Of a DNA stretch of 34,505 nucleotides, positions 8,493-15,631 are shown piece after piece. Origin of the DNA: Maritimibacter dapengensis (GTDB lineage: Bacteria; Pseudomonadota; Alphaproteobacteria; Rhodobacterales; Rhodobacteraceae). Numbering within the stretch: position 1 is the first letter of the stretch; each line of letters starts with the position of its first letter. The notes beneath the pieces are model-generated. The model was not told where the DNA came from, ran no database searches, and saw only the letters and a list, made by a program, of their open reading frames with translations. The translations under genes and the position numbers were made by a program. Location of the stretch: assembly GCF_019218265.1 (NCBI RefSeq), contig NZ_JAHUZE010000009.1:1-34505 (forward strand), written 5' to 3'.

Positions 8493-8792
8493 TTACGGAT
8501 TCAGCGTCTGCCACATGCCCAACTCGAACACCGCCATATCGGCAGCATCGAGAATGCCGGTCGCGGCTATGGCGACAGCTGTCGCCGAGACATCGTTGTC
8601 TCGTGGGAATGCGGGCAAGCCGTCATTGGTTTCGCGAAGTTTCGCATAAGCGGTCACAACATGCGAAAACAGCGCCTGAAGCTGCTCGGCGCGCAGGCGA
8701 CTCCTTTCGGGGTTGCGAAGTGCATTCAGGACAGCATCGAGCGATGCCTCCAGAGCAGGAGCTTCATCGGTTATCTGGTCAAACTTCGACAT
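8493..8792 (-). CDS. Small protein of unknown function in Rieske-amidohydrolase operon
   Basis: This 99-residue acidic, mainly helical protein (MSKFDQITDEAPALEASLDAV..., ending AADMAVFELGMWQTLNP) matches no family I recognise. It has no Cys, no signal peptide and no membrane segment. Its start overlaps the end of the Rieske ferredoxin by 14 bp, and a GGAGAGG Shine-Dalgarno is placed just upstream, which indicates translational coupling. The amidohydrolase starts 20 bp after its stop. The tight packing implies a functional link, possibly as a subunit or stability partner of the Rieske protein or the amidohydrolase. This is inferred from context only. Confidence 0.7.
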   Translation of the reverse strand: MSKFDQITDEAPALEASLDAVLNALRNPERSRLRAEQLQALFSHVVTAYAKLRETNDGLPAFPRDNDVSATAVAIAATGILDAADMAVFELGMWQTLNP

Positions 8793-9144
8793 AGACCTCT
8801 CCTCCTCTTTCCACCACGTTGTAACGTTTCATTTTGTACTTCGGATCGCCGACGGCTTCGCCCGTCGCAATCTTGAATTCCCAGCCATGCCACGGGCAAA
8901 CGAAATGCAGTTCGTCTTCGTTGAAGGTCTGCCGGAGCGTGCGCTGCTGGTCGTCGAGTTCAACGCAGACCTGCGGCATCTTTAGGCCTTCGCATACCGG
9001 GCCACCTTGGTGCGGACACACGTTCTTATATGCAACGATGTCTCCTTTGTGCCGAATGACCCCGATCTCGACCCCGTCGACTTCGCAAATCTTTGCCGTC
9101 TTGTCGCTCAAGTCCGACACCGTGCATAGCAATCTTTCTGGCAT
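8779..9144 (-). CDS. Rieske-type [2Fe-2S] ferredoxin
   Basis: This 121-residue Rieske ferredoxin is an electron carrier. The cluster ligands are C43-P-H45 (CPHQGG) and C83-P-W-H86 (CPWHGWEF). The 37 residues between the two pairs exceed the roughly 17 typical of dioxygenase ferredoxins, so it has an enlarged insert (CEGLKMPQVCVELDDQQRTLRQ within it). The ATG at 9142-9144 with GGAGG seven bases upstream is better than the frame's earlier start at 9180. It is first in the operon with 8493 and the amidohydrolase. No ring-hydroxylating oxygenase is in this operon. The phthalate dioxygenase nearby is a two-component enzyme whose reductase carries its own ferredoxin domain, so the redox partner is unclear. 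Confidence 0.88.
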   Translation of the reverse strand: MPERLLCTVSDLSDKTAKICEVDGVEIGVIRHKGDIVAYKNVCPHQGGPVCEGLKMPQVCVELDDQQRTLRQTFNEDELHFVCPWHGWEFKIATGEAVGDPKYKMKRYNVVERGGEVYVEV

Positions 9145-9182
9145 CTTAGCTCCTCCGTCTGTTGCCCAGTCTTGCTTCAAGT

Positions 9183-9201
9183 TAGTAAGATTGACTTACT
9201 A
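9183..9201. promoter_or_regulatory. MarR operator, TAGTAAG-N5-CTTACTA, over two divergent promoters
   Basis: This is a perfect 7-bp inverted repeat. On the plus strand TTGACT (9191-9196), 17 nt and TAGAAT (9214-9219) form a promoter for the MarR gene. On the minus strand TTGACA (9225-9220), 16 nt and TATAGT (9203-9198) form one for the Rieske operon. The operator covers the -35 of the first and the -10 of the second, so one bound repressor would block both. Confidence 0.75.
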
Positions 9202-9258
9202 TAAGAACAGCTTTAGAATTGTCAAGAAATAAGACATCTAAATTAGAGGGCGCAAGTC

Positions 9259-9711
9259 GTGCCGCAATCACCTTCTAGGAAACGTGGTCTTGGGGCGTCG
9301 CTCCGCCTGGCTCATCATCTATATGGTAAGCTGCTGCAGGAGCAGTTGCGCGACACCGGGCTCAGCATGGCGCAGTACATCCATCTCCGGTGTCTGAGAG
9401 AGGAAGGCAAACTAAAACAATCCGAGCTTTCCGGGTTGCTGGGCATCGAAAAGGCGTCGTCCACACGCGTCCTGGACGAACTCGAAAAGCGAGATCTTAT
9501 CACGCGAAACCGCAGCCAGTCCGACCGGCGCGTGGTTCATGTCGAACTGTCTGACGCAGGGCTTCGAGCGATAGATGGCGCGATGAAATCTGCGCGTCTC
9601 GCTGCTGATCACGCCTCGGCAGGATTTGAATCCGACGAATTGGATCACCTCTTCGCTGCAATGGACAAGCTGTTGGATAATCTCGCAAGCGCGTGTTGTC
9701 AGTCCCACTAA
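9259..9711 (+). CDS. MarR-family transcriptional regulator
   Basis: This 150-residue MarR repressor starts at GTG 9259 with AGAGGG nine bases upstream. The winged helix spans about residues 35-105 (MAQYIHLRCLREEGKLKQSELSGLLGIEKASSTRVLDELEKRDLI, wing RNRSQSDRRVVHVELSDAG). It is divergent from the Rieske-amidohydrolase operon. The perfect operator at 9183-9201 overlaps both promoters, so autoregulation with control of that operon is very likely. Its stop overlaps the stop of the convergent EamA gene by a few bases. The effector would be a substrate or product of the Rieske-amidohydrolase step, not known. Confidence 0.9.
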   Translation: MPQSPSRKRGLGASLRLAHHLYGKLLQEQLRDTGLSMAQYIHLRCLREEGKLKQSELSGLLGIEKASSTRVLDELEKRDLITRNRSQSDRRVVHVELSDAGLRAIDGAMKSARLAADHASAGFESDELDHLFAAMDKLLDNLASACCQSH

Positions 9712-10643
9712 CCAAACCTTGGCGCAAGGGCGAGAAGTGTCACACCGGTCGCGGCTAGTGCAGACGACAGGTAGAATCTGGGACCCGGGCGCCGTTCGGT
9801 TTTGAAGATATGGCCTGCGAGCCAGGCGGCAAAGAACATCTCGATTGAAGACATGATCGCGACGACGGTCACATCAGTGAACATAAGCGAAAAGAACAGC
9901 GCGACTTGTCCGGCCGTCATCGAACTGCCAGCCAGAAGTTGCCACCCGCTCGGCCGCTGAATTCGCCAGGTAAACGCGTCGCGCGATTTGAACCGGAACA
10001 CCCAGGAGACCGCAAACCACATTAGACCCGTCATCGCACCGATGAAAACTCCGGCCAGAGGGTCCGGCAAAGTCTGCATCGCGAGCTTTCGGGAGACGAA
10101 AGAGCCGCCATACCCCGCGGCGGACGCTACGGCCATCGCCCGGCCCTTGTTCTTCTCTCGAGGGTCAGGATCTCCGACCGCCAAGTCAGAAGCCGATTTG
10201 ACCGAAGCGCGTGACATCATGATTACCACGCCGCTGGTAACCAGGAAGAAGGCGATGACCACAGGTGTCGTGATGACCTCACCGAGCAGAAAGAACGCCA
10301 ACAGCGCCGCAAACACTGGTATCAGGCGTCGGATGAAACCGGTCTCGATGGCTCCGGCAAGCTCTACCGAGCGGAACAGCGTAAGACGGCCGACAACGTT
10401 GCCAAGCACCCCGGCTGCAACGAAATAGACCACACCAATGAGTACACCGCGGTTAAGTTCCGGCATCGTTGGGCCCAGGAGCAGCCAAAGCGCCCCAGAG
10501 ACAACGGCGGTCATCAGCACAGAGATAAGAACGTCGTTGCCGCGGCCCTGAACCGATTGGGAGCTCTTTGCAATGGAAACCGAACTGAAGGCGTAGCAGA
10601 ACGCTCCGAACACGGCCAAGAGGCCGCCGAACCCCGCGGTCAT
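9708..10643 (-). CDS. EamA/DMT-family transporter
   Basis: This 311-residue inner-membrane protein has about ten transmembrane helices arranged as two EamA repeats (residues 5-145 and 168-305), separated by a charged loop (VGDPDPREKNKGR). The family exports or imports small metabolites. It is the last gene of the unit beginning with the phthalate dioxygenase reductase, 28 bp after the small unknown gene at 10671, so a role in moving phthalate, a pathway intermediate or a toxic dihydroxy-acid is plausible. The ATG at 10641-10643 lacks a close Shine-Dalgarno, but the first helix begins directly after it. It is convergent with the MarR gene with a 4-bp overlap and no room for a terminator between them. 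Confidence 0.85.
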   Translation of the reverse strand: MTAGFGGLLAVFGAFCYAFSSVSIAKSSQSVQGRGNDVLISVLMTAVVSGALWLLLGPTMPELNRGVLIGVVYFVAAGVLGNVVGRLTLFRSVELAGAIETGFIRRLIPVFAALLAFFLLGEVITTPVVIAFFLVTSGVVIMMSRASVKSASDLAVGDPDPREKNKGRAMAVASAAGYGGSFVSRKLAMQTLPDPLAGVFIGAMTGLMWFAVSWVFRFKSRDAFTWRIQRPSGWQLLAGSSMTAGQVALFFSLMFTDVTVVAIMSSIEMFFAAWLAGHIFKTERRPGPRFYLSSALAATGVTLLALAPRFG

Positions 10644-10670
10644 CGCGCGTGTCGGCGCGGATTGTTCCTG

Positions 10671-11114
10671 CTACTTGTCATGGGCCAGCAACTGATCCAG
10701 GAAGTGGCCTGAAGACATAACCTCGCGAATTGGCAGCGTCTCCTGCTGCTCCATCAGCTCGGTAGAATAGGTCAAGCCCTGACCATCCCAGAACCACCAA
10801 TAGATGATCTCGCCCTGTTTGTCGCGAATCGGCATCCGGAAAATCGGGAAACTCCTTTCCGAATGCGGAATGTCCGACCGTCCGGCAAGCGCGTGCTTCA
10901 ACCCTAACCGATTCAACACCCCCGTTAGTGGGACCATGGCCATCAGTGCGGGTTTTTCGGCCAATACAGTCACATTGTCGGGCCGGTGCTCGTAAGGCCC
11001 CGGGAGGAACTTGACCACGGGAGGATAGCTCGGGTGGGTATGGGTGAGCTGCACGTAAGCCAGCCCCTTCGTTGTTTCGACCTCGACGATATCTCCGGGT
11101 GCGTACTCTTCCAT
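10671..11114 (-). CDS. Conserved-looking protein of unknown function in phthalate operon
   Basis: This 147-residue soluble protein is not recognised with confidence. The N-terminal half (PGDIVEVETTKGLAYVQLTHTHPSYPPVVKFLPG) has the look of a small beta-barrel like those in Imm26-type proteins. The C-terminal half has IIYWWFWDGQGLTYS and a helical end. There is no signal peptide, membrane segment or obvious catalytic motif. The ATG at 11112-11114 has GAGGAG nine bases upstream. It sits 13 bp after the 4,5-dihydroxyphthalate decarboxylase gene and 28 bp before the EamA transporter, so it is co-transcribed with phthalate genes. Calling it an immunity protein would be unjustified by context; a sensor or accessory role is possible. 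Confidence 0.7.
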   Translation of the reverse strand: MEEYAPGDIVEVETTKGLAYVQLTHTHPSYPPVVKFLPGPYEHRPDNVTVLAEKPALMAMVPLTGVLNRLGLKHALAGRSDIPHSERSFPIFRMPIRDKQGEIIYWWFWDGQGLTYSTELMEQQETLPIREVMSSGHFLDQLLAHDK

Positions 11115-11127
11115 TGTGGCGCTCCTC

Positions 11128-12120
11128 TTAAAGGCTGTAGGCTTCTAGGGTCGAGGGATGGAACAGTTCTTCGATCTCCACCCGGCGCGGAGACAGACCT
11201 TGACTCGCGTGGTAATCCAAAAACTTGTTCAGGACATGGGCGTTGCCGCCGACGCCATAGCTCCAGGGATCGTCTCCCATCAGCGCATGCACGCGGTTGA
11301 GATTATCCTCGACGAAGGGCATCGTTACCTTCGTTGCCGAGGTGTCAGACAGAGCTTCTTCTGCCAGCAGCTTCGATTGCGTGAACGCCTTGAGCAGGGC
11401 GGCGGGTAGGAACGGGTATTCTTCTGCGAGGCTGCGGCGCACCCCAAGAACATGCATGATCGGAAAGATCTGGGTCTTTTCGTAATAGGCTTCGGCCGTA
11501 GCGATGCTGTCTGCAAAGAGCCGACCTACGTGCGGATGCCGCTCGGCGAAACAACGCGGCCAACGCGGGCCGATGAAGCCGTCGATCTCACCGGCCTCGA
11601 GCATGCCATTCAACGTGCTGCCCACCGGCGCCTCTTCCATGCGGATATCGTCGGGCAACTGAACCTTGATCTTTTCGGGCCGGCCCGGCGTATCCATACC
11701 GCCGCGCACCCAGATGATATCGGAGGGTTTGACGCCGTATTCCTCTTCGAGAATGCCGCGCACCCAGACATTGGCAGACAGCTGGTATTCGGCAATGCCA
11801 ATGCGCTTGCCCTTCAGATCCTGCGGCGTGTCGATCCCTTTGTCGGTTCGAATGTAGACTGAAGTGTGACGGAACGCCCGGCTCAGAAAGACCGGGATCG
11901 CGACATAGTGCGGATTTCCGCGGGCGACCGAGATCGAATACGAGGACAACGAAATTTCGCTGATATCGAACGCTTCGTGGCGGAACGCCCGGAAGAACAT
12001 TTCTTCTGGGGACAGTAGCATGGGAACGGGATCGACACCGTCTATCTGCACTCTTCCATCCACAATGGCACGCGTCCGGTCATAGTTTCCCATGGCAAGG
12101 GATAGTTTGAGACTGCTCAT
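11128..12120 (-). CDS. pht5: 4,5-dihydroxyphthalate decarboxylase
   Basis: This 330-residue cytoplasmic enzyme would decarboxylate 4,5-dihydroxyphthalate to protocatechuate, the last step of the upper phthalate pathway. The N-terminal signature LSLAMGNYDRTRAIVDGRVQIDGVDP and the segment LLSPEEMFFRAFRHEAFDISEISLSSY are typical of this family, which has a periplasmic-binding-protein-like fold but no signal peptide. The length matches the family (about 330). The start codon overlaps the stop of the dihydrodiol dehydrogenase (ATGA), and a GGAGGAAC Shine-Dalgarno lies about nine bases upstream. Neighbouring dehydrogenase, reductase and oxygenase genes support the assignment strongly. A substrate-binding protein of the same fold was considered, but it would need an export signal and a transporter operon. 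Confidence 0.85.
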   Translation of the reverse strand: MSSLKLSLAMGNYDRTRAIVDGRVQIDGVDPVPMLLSPEEMFFRAFRHEAFDISEISLSSYSISVARGNPHYVAIPVFLSRAFRHTSVYIRTDKGIDTPQDLKGKRIGIAEYQLSANVWVRGILEEEYGVKPSDIIWVRGGMDTPGRPEKIKVQLPDDIRMEEAPVGSTLNGMLEAGEIDGFIGPRWPRCFAERHPHVGRLFADSIATAEAYYEKTQIFPIMHVLGVRRSLAEEYPFLPAALLKAFTQSKLLAEEALSDTSATKVTMPFVEDNLNRVHALMGDDPWSYGVGGNAHVLNKFLDYHASQGLSPRRVEIEELFHPSTLEAYSL

Positions 12121-13304
12121 CCTGTTTGTTCCTCCTCACTTGTTTTGCATTGTTGCCGCAAATCGACAGGTTGGCCGGTCGAGGCGGACTGCAGGATCGC
12201 ATGGCAAACCTCCAGGCTTGCCAGACCCCATGCGCCTGTCTGGACGGGGGCCCTGTTCTGGCGGACAGCGGCTACCAGTGCATCGTTCACGGTTCTACGT
12301 GGCGCGGGCCCGAATGTCACTTCGATGAAGCCACGCTCGGTGTCACCAAATACTTCAACTCCGTCCGGAGTCAGCTTTAGGTCGGCACGGTCGCAAAGCG
12401 CGATGACTGGGCCAAAATGCTCGTTGTGCTTTGCGTCGACCGTCTTACCGCTGCCGAATGTGCGCGTCGTCTTGAGGCGCGCCTCGTCATCGGGATCGAG
12501 GTCCATCAGCGCCCGCCTTGCATCGCCATAGGCGCCGGCGAGTTTTCGCTGCCCCAGCTCTCCGACGTCGTTCATCCAAATGTCGCTATCGAAATGGGCA
12601 TAGCCCGAATAGGTGAGATTGGCGACGCATCCACCCTCAAAGTTCATCAGCGCCGTAAAGGCGCCTTCTGTTGGACGCTTTGGATCCCATGCCCCGGTCA
12701 TGGCATAAATCTTCTCTCCCATGCCGCCCGCAAGCCGTCGGACCACGTCGATCTGGTGGATGGCCTGGCTGAACAGCACCCCTCCTCCTTCTTCGGTGCG
12801 CAGCTCCTCCGGGCGTCGGGGACGATACAGGAAGTCAGTGTAGTTAAGGGCCTGGATCATTCTCAGCTGGCCGAACTTGCCGCTCGCGATCAACTGCGCG
12901 GCCAGCTCGACCGGCGGATCGAAACTGTGGCTGGGCCCAACGATCAGGTGAACCCCCGCCTCGTTCGCGGCGGCGACCATGGTCTCGGCGTCTTCCATCG
13001 AGATCGCGAGCGGCTTTTCCACGAGAATGTGCTTTCCAGCGCGCGCCGCGGCCAGAACGTGATCTACATGCATTTGGTGCGGGGTGGCGATGTAGATCGC
13101 TTCCACAGATGGATCGGCGCATAGTTCCTCGACAGTCGGATAGGCGACACCGCCGTATTGCTCTTCGAATGCGGCCCGGCTTTCCGCCCTCGGCGCGGCC
13201 GCGGCCGTGAGCTTGACGCGTGCGTCGGCATCAAAGGTGGGGACCATCAGCATGAAAGCCCGCCCCAATCCCGCAACTCCGAGGCGGACGGGATCAGAGG
13301 TCAA
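12117..13304 (-). CDS. pht4: Phthalate 4,5-cis-dihydrodiol dehydrogenase (Gfo/Idh/MocA family)
   Basis: This 395-residue NAD(P)-dependent dehydrogenase would rearomatise 4,5-dihydro-4,5-dihydroxyphthalate to 4,5-dihydroxyphthalate. The N-terminal Rossmann motif is GVAGLGRAF (residues 9-17), the cofactor-side motif EKPLAISMEDAE is near 95, and the C-terminal Gfo/Idh/MocA domain contains GGGVLFSQAIHQIDVVRRL. I choose the TTG at 13302-13304. It has GGGGAGG seven bases upstream and puts the first beta strand near the N-terminus; the longer frame to 13337 would overlap the reductase gene by 44 bp. With the TTG, the overlap with the reductase stop is 11 bp. The 3' end overlaps the pht5 start. Pht4-type enzymes belong to this family rather than to the short-chain dihydrodiol dehydrogenases. 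Confidence 0.87.
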   Translation of the reverse strand: MTSDPVRLGVAGLGRAFMLMVPTFDADARVKLTAAAAPRAESRAAFEEQYGGVAYPTVEELCADPSVEAIYIATPHQMHVDHVLAAARAGKHILVEKPLAISMEDAETMVAAANEAGVHLIVGPSHSFDPPVELAAQLIASGKFGQLRMIQALNYTDFLYRPRRPEELRTEEGGGVLFSQAIHQIDVVRRLAGGMGEKIYAMTGAWDPKRPTEGAFTALMNFEGGCVANLTYSGYAHFDSDIWMNDVGELGQRKLAGAYGDARRALMDLDPDDEARLKTTRTFGSGKTVDAKHNEHFGPVIALCDRADLKLTPDGVEVFGDTERGFIEVTFGPAPRRTVNDALVAAVRQNRAPVQTGAWGLASLEVCHAILQSASTGQPVDLRQQCKTSEEEQTG

Positions 13305-14232
13305 GAACCAGCCTCCCCGATAGCGCGCGCGATACACAAATCATTATATGGTCGCTTTTTTCCTCTTCCATAAGCACCATGTCGCGATGGTCAGCTTCCC
13401 CTTCGAGGAGGCGGATCTTGCAGGTGCCGCATGTGCCACTTTCACAGGAGCTGGACGTTGCGAATCCGGCGTCACGCAATGCCTCCAAGATCGAACGATC
13501 TTCGGGCACCGTGACGGTTTCGCTACTTTTTTTCAGCTCCACTTCGAAAGAGACATCGTCTTGGCGCACCACATCGACGGGCTTGAAATCCTCGAAGTGA
13601 ACTCGCCCCTCCGGCCAGTGCCCGGAAACGGCCTTGATTTCATCCATCAGCGGTTTCGGACCACAACAGAAGACGTGAGTGGCACGGGGCGTGACGAGAT
13701 CGTCCCAGAAATCGTAGACTGCATCCGGAGCGCCGCCGTCATGGTGCACAATGATCCGGCCATCGAAATCTCTCATCAGTTCATCCAGATAGGCCGATTC
13801 CTCCGGACTGCGGCTGACGTAGATGATTCTGAGCATCTTGCCCTTCTTGTCGAGATACCGTGCCATCGACAGAATCGGCGTGATCCCGATACCGCCGGCG
13901 ATGAGCAGGTACTTCTGAACATCGGTTAGCGGGAAATCGTTTTCCGGGAATTCGACTGTCAACTCGGACCCGACGGTCGCCTGTTCGTGCATCGACGCGG
14001 AGCCCCCACGCGAATTCGGTTCTCTTTTGATCGCGACAACAAATTCCTTTGGGTCGCTGCCATCGTTGATCAGTGAATAGCGACGCATCGCTCCGGACGG
14101 AGTTTCCAAGGTGATGTGAGCACCAGGATCGAAACTAGGGAGCACATCGGCCCCAACCGGCACCAGGGTGAATTCGGCGATGCTCGGGGTCAAGTCACGC
14201 CGTTTCTCGACGCGCATCTTGATATTCTCCAT
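13294..14232 (-). CDS. pht2: Phthalate 4,5-dioxygenase reductase
   Basis: This 312-residue iron-sulfur flavoprotein passes electrons from NADH to the oxygenase. The domain order is that of phthalate dioxygenase reductase and VanB: an FMN domain with RRYSL near residues 50-54, an NAD domain with GGIGITPILSMAR, and a C-terminal plant-type [2Fe-2S] domain with C263-x4-C268-x2-C271-x27-C299. The start has GGGAGG five bases upstream. It is the first gene of the unit reductase, dehydrogenase, decarboxylase, unknown protein, EamA. Its promoter (TTGACA at 14293-14288) contains the putative operator at 14267-14280. The oxygenase lies upstream in a separate unit, with an FMN oxidase gene in between. 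Confidence 0.88.
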   Translation of the reverse strand: MENIKMRVEKRRDLTPSIAEFTLVPVGADVLPSFDPGAHITLETPSGAMRRYSLINDGSDPKEFVVAIKREPNSRGGSASMHEQATVGSELTVEFPENDFPLTDVQKYLLIAGGIGITPILSMARYLDKKGKMLRIIYVSRSPEESAYLDELMRDFDGRIIVHHDGGAPDAVYDFWDDLVTPRATHVFCCGPKPLMDEIKAVSGHWPEGRVHFEDFKPVDVVRQDDVSFEVELKKSSETVTVPEDRSILEALRDAGFATSSSCESGTCGTCKIRLLEGEADHRDMVLMEEEKSDHIMICVSRALSGRLVLDL

Positions 14233-14266
14233 GAGGTCCTCCCATATGGTCGTGATTGTGAATTTG

Positions 14267-14280
14267 TTTAGATAGCTAAG
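14267..14280. promoter_or_regulatory. Operator TTTAG-ATAG-CTAAG in reductase promoter
   Basis: This inverted repeat lies between TTGACA (minus strand, 14293-14288) and TAAACA (14270-14265), which are 17 nt apart. The ten bases GATAGCTAAG recur exactly upstream of the MarR gene at 21951-21960. It is one of five related sites (16977, 21094, 21947, 27712). Confidence 0.65.
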
Positions 14281-14361
14281 TTATGTGTGTCAACCGACCT
14301 TGAACTACGCAGTCATCCAAAACGTTGATCGTGCAAGCGCTACTGGCGGAGGAACCATTTA

Positions 14362-15504
14362 TTACCGTCGAATTTCGACGTTGAAATCAGAGACCGCAGA
14401 CACGGATCTTGCGCCCATAAAGGTCATGGTCCTCGTCATCTCCTCTTCAAGGATCGAAAGCGCCCGTGACACGCCCGCCTCGCCTTGCGCCGCCAAGCCA
14501 TAGAGCGGCGCGCGACCCAGCAGAATGCCCTTCGCACCCAAGGCGAGGGCTTTCACGATGTCACTGCCGCGACGAATGCCGCCGTCCAGCAGAACCGGAA
14601 ACTTCCGATCAAGAGCCGCGATGATATCTGCGAGTACGTCGATGGTGGCAGGAGCGCCATCAAGCTGACGGCCACCATGGTTCGAGACGACGATTCCATC
14701 CACACCGGCGCGTTGCGCGTCAATCGCATCTTCTGGGCACATGATACCCTTGATCAGCAGCGGGCCTTTCCATTTCTCCCGAATGCGGCGAACATCTCCC
14801 CAAGAAAACTCCGGGTTCCGCTGAGATCGGGTAAACTCGGCCAGTTCTCTGTCGCTCGCGCTGTTTCCGACAAAGTCCAAGAGGTTCTCAAGTCTGGGAC
14901 GGTGCGGCCCGAGCCATACGGAGGTCAGCCAAGCAGGATGCAGAAGCCCATCGAGAACAGTCCGAGGGCCAATGCGGATTTCGTGGGCGAAGCCGTGCCG
15001 CAGATCACGTTCGCGCTTGCCGCCCACGAGTGAATCGACAGTCAGTACCAGAGCCGAGTAACCGGCCGCCTGTGCCCGGTCGATCAGCGCATCAGCGAAT
15101 GCGCCCTTCCCCCACGGATAAAGCTGGAACCAGAGGGGACCCTTGCTCCTCCGCGCGATCTCTTCCAGCGTCGTGTTCGAGGCGGTCGAAACCGTGAACC
15201 CGACCCCGGCTCGTTCGGCCGCAGCGGCGAGGTGCAGATCTCCCTGGGGCCAGTAGAGGCCGTTCAGCCCTGTCGGCCCTATGAAAAACGGCTTCGAGTA
15301 TGTTTCCCCGAACAGCTCCAAGGTGAGATCGACGCTCCCCCCTTTGAGGATTCGCGGCGTGAGAACGATATTCGTGAAGGAACTGCGATTGTGCCGCAGC
15401 GTCACCTCCGATTCCGCGCCCCCATCCAAATAATCGAACACCACCCGTGGCAGGCGACGCCGTGCCTGCGCCCGCAAGTCTTCGATATTGATTGCTGTCG
15501 TCAT
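14362..15504 (-). CDS. FMN-dependent alpha-hydroxyacid oxidase/dehydrogenase
   Basis: This 380-residue enzyme of the lactate/mandelate/glycolate oxidase family oxidises an L-2-hydroxyacid to the 2-oxoacid. N-terminal RRLPRVVFDYLDGGAESEVTLRHN, the FMN-binding TGLNGLYWPQGD region, the catalytic SNHGGRQLDGAPA and GGIRRGSDIVKALALGA are all intact. It has no extra membrane insertion that I can see, unlike mandelate dehydrogenase, so it is probably soluble. It is downstream of the phthalate oxygenase gene in the same unit and is separated from the reductase by the promoter at 14288. It has no known step in the phthalate pathway. Together with the ThDP enzyme at 23320 and the aldehyde dehydrogenase at 26200 it could make a mandelate-like route. 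That is inference. Confidence 0.88.
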   Translation of the reverse strand: MTTAINIEDLRAQARRRLPRVVFDYLDGGAESEVTLRHNRSSFTNIVLTPRILKGGSVDLTLELFGETYSKPFFIGPTGLNGLYWPQGDLHLAAAAERAGVGFTVSTASNTTLEEIARRSKGPLWFQLYPWGKGAFADALIDRAQAAGYSALVLTVDSLVGGKRERDLRHGFAHEIRIGPRTVLDGLLHPAWLTSVWLGPHRPRLENLLDFVGNSASDRELAEFTRSQRNPEFSWGDVRRIREKWKGPLLIKGIMCPEDAIDAQRAGVDGIVVSNHGGRQLDGAPATIDVLADIIAALDRKFPVLLDGGIRRGSDIVKALALGAKGILLGRAPLYGLAAQGEAGVSRALSILEEEMTRTMTFMGARSVSAVSDFNVEIRR

Positions 15505-15631
15505 AACGCCTGTCGCCCGCCGAGCAGAATCCGTCGAGGGAAGCTATGAAAGTCCGACGGCACCACGAAAAAAGAGCCGCCCAAAACCCCTTGAGGCCTT
15601 GGACGGTTCAGGGAGGAAACATGTGCGCAAG

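Noticed and set aside
11128-12120. Periplasmic substrate-binding protein instead of decarboxylase
   Set aside because: There is no signal peptide and no transporter genes adjacent, and the N-terminal signature and operon fit 4,5-dihydroxyphthalate decarboxylase, which shares the fold.
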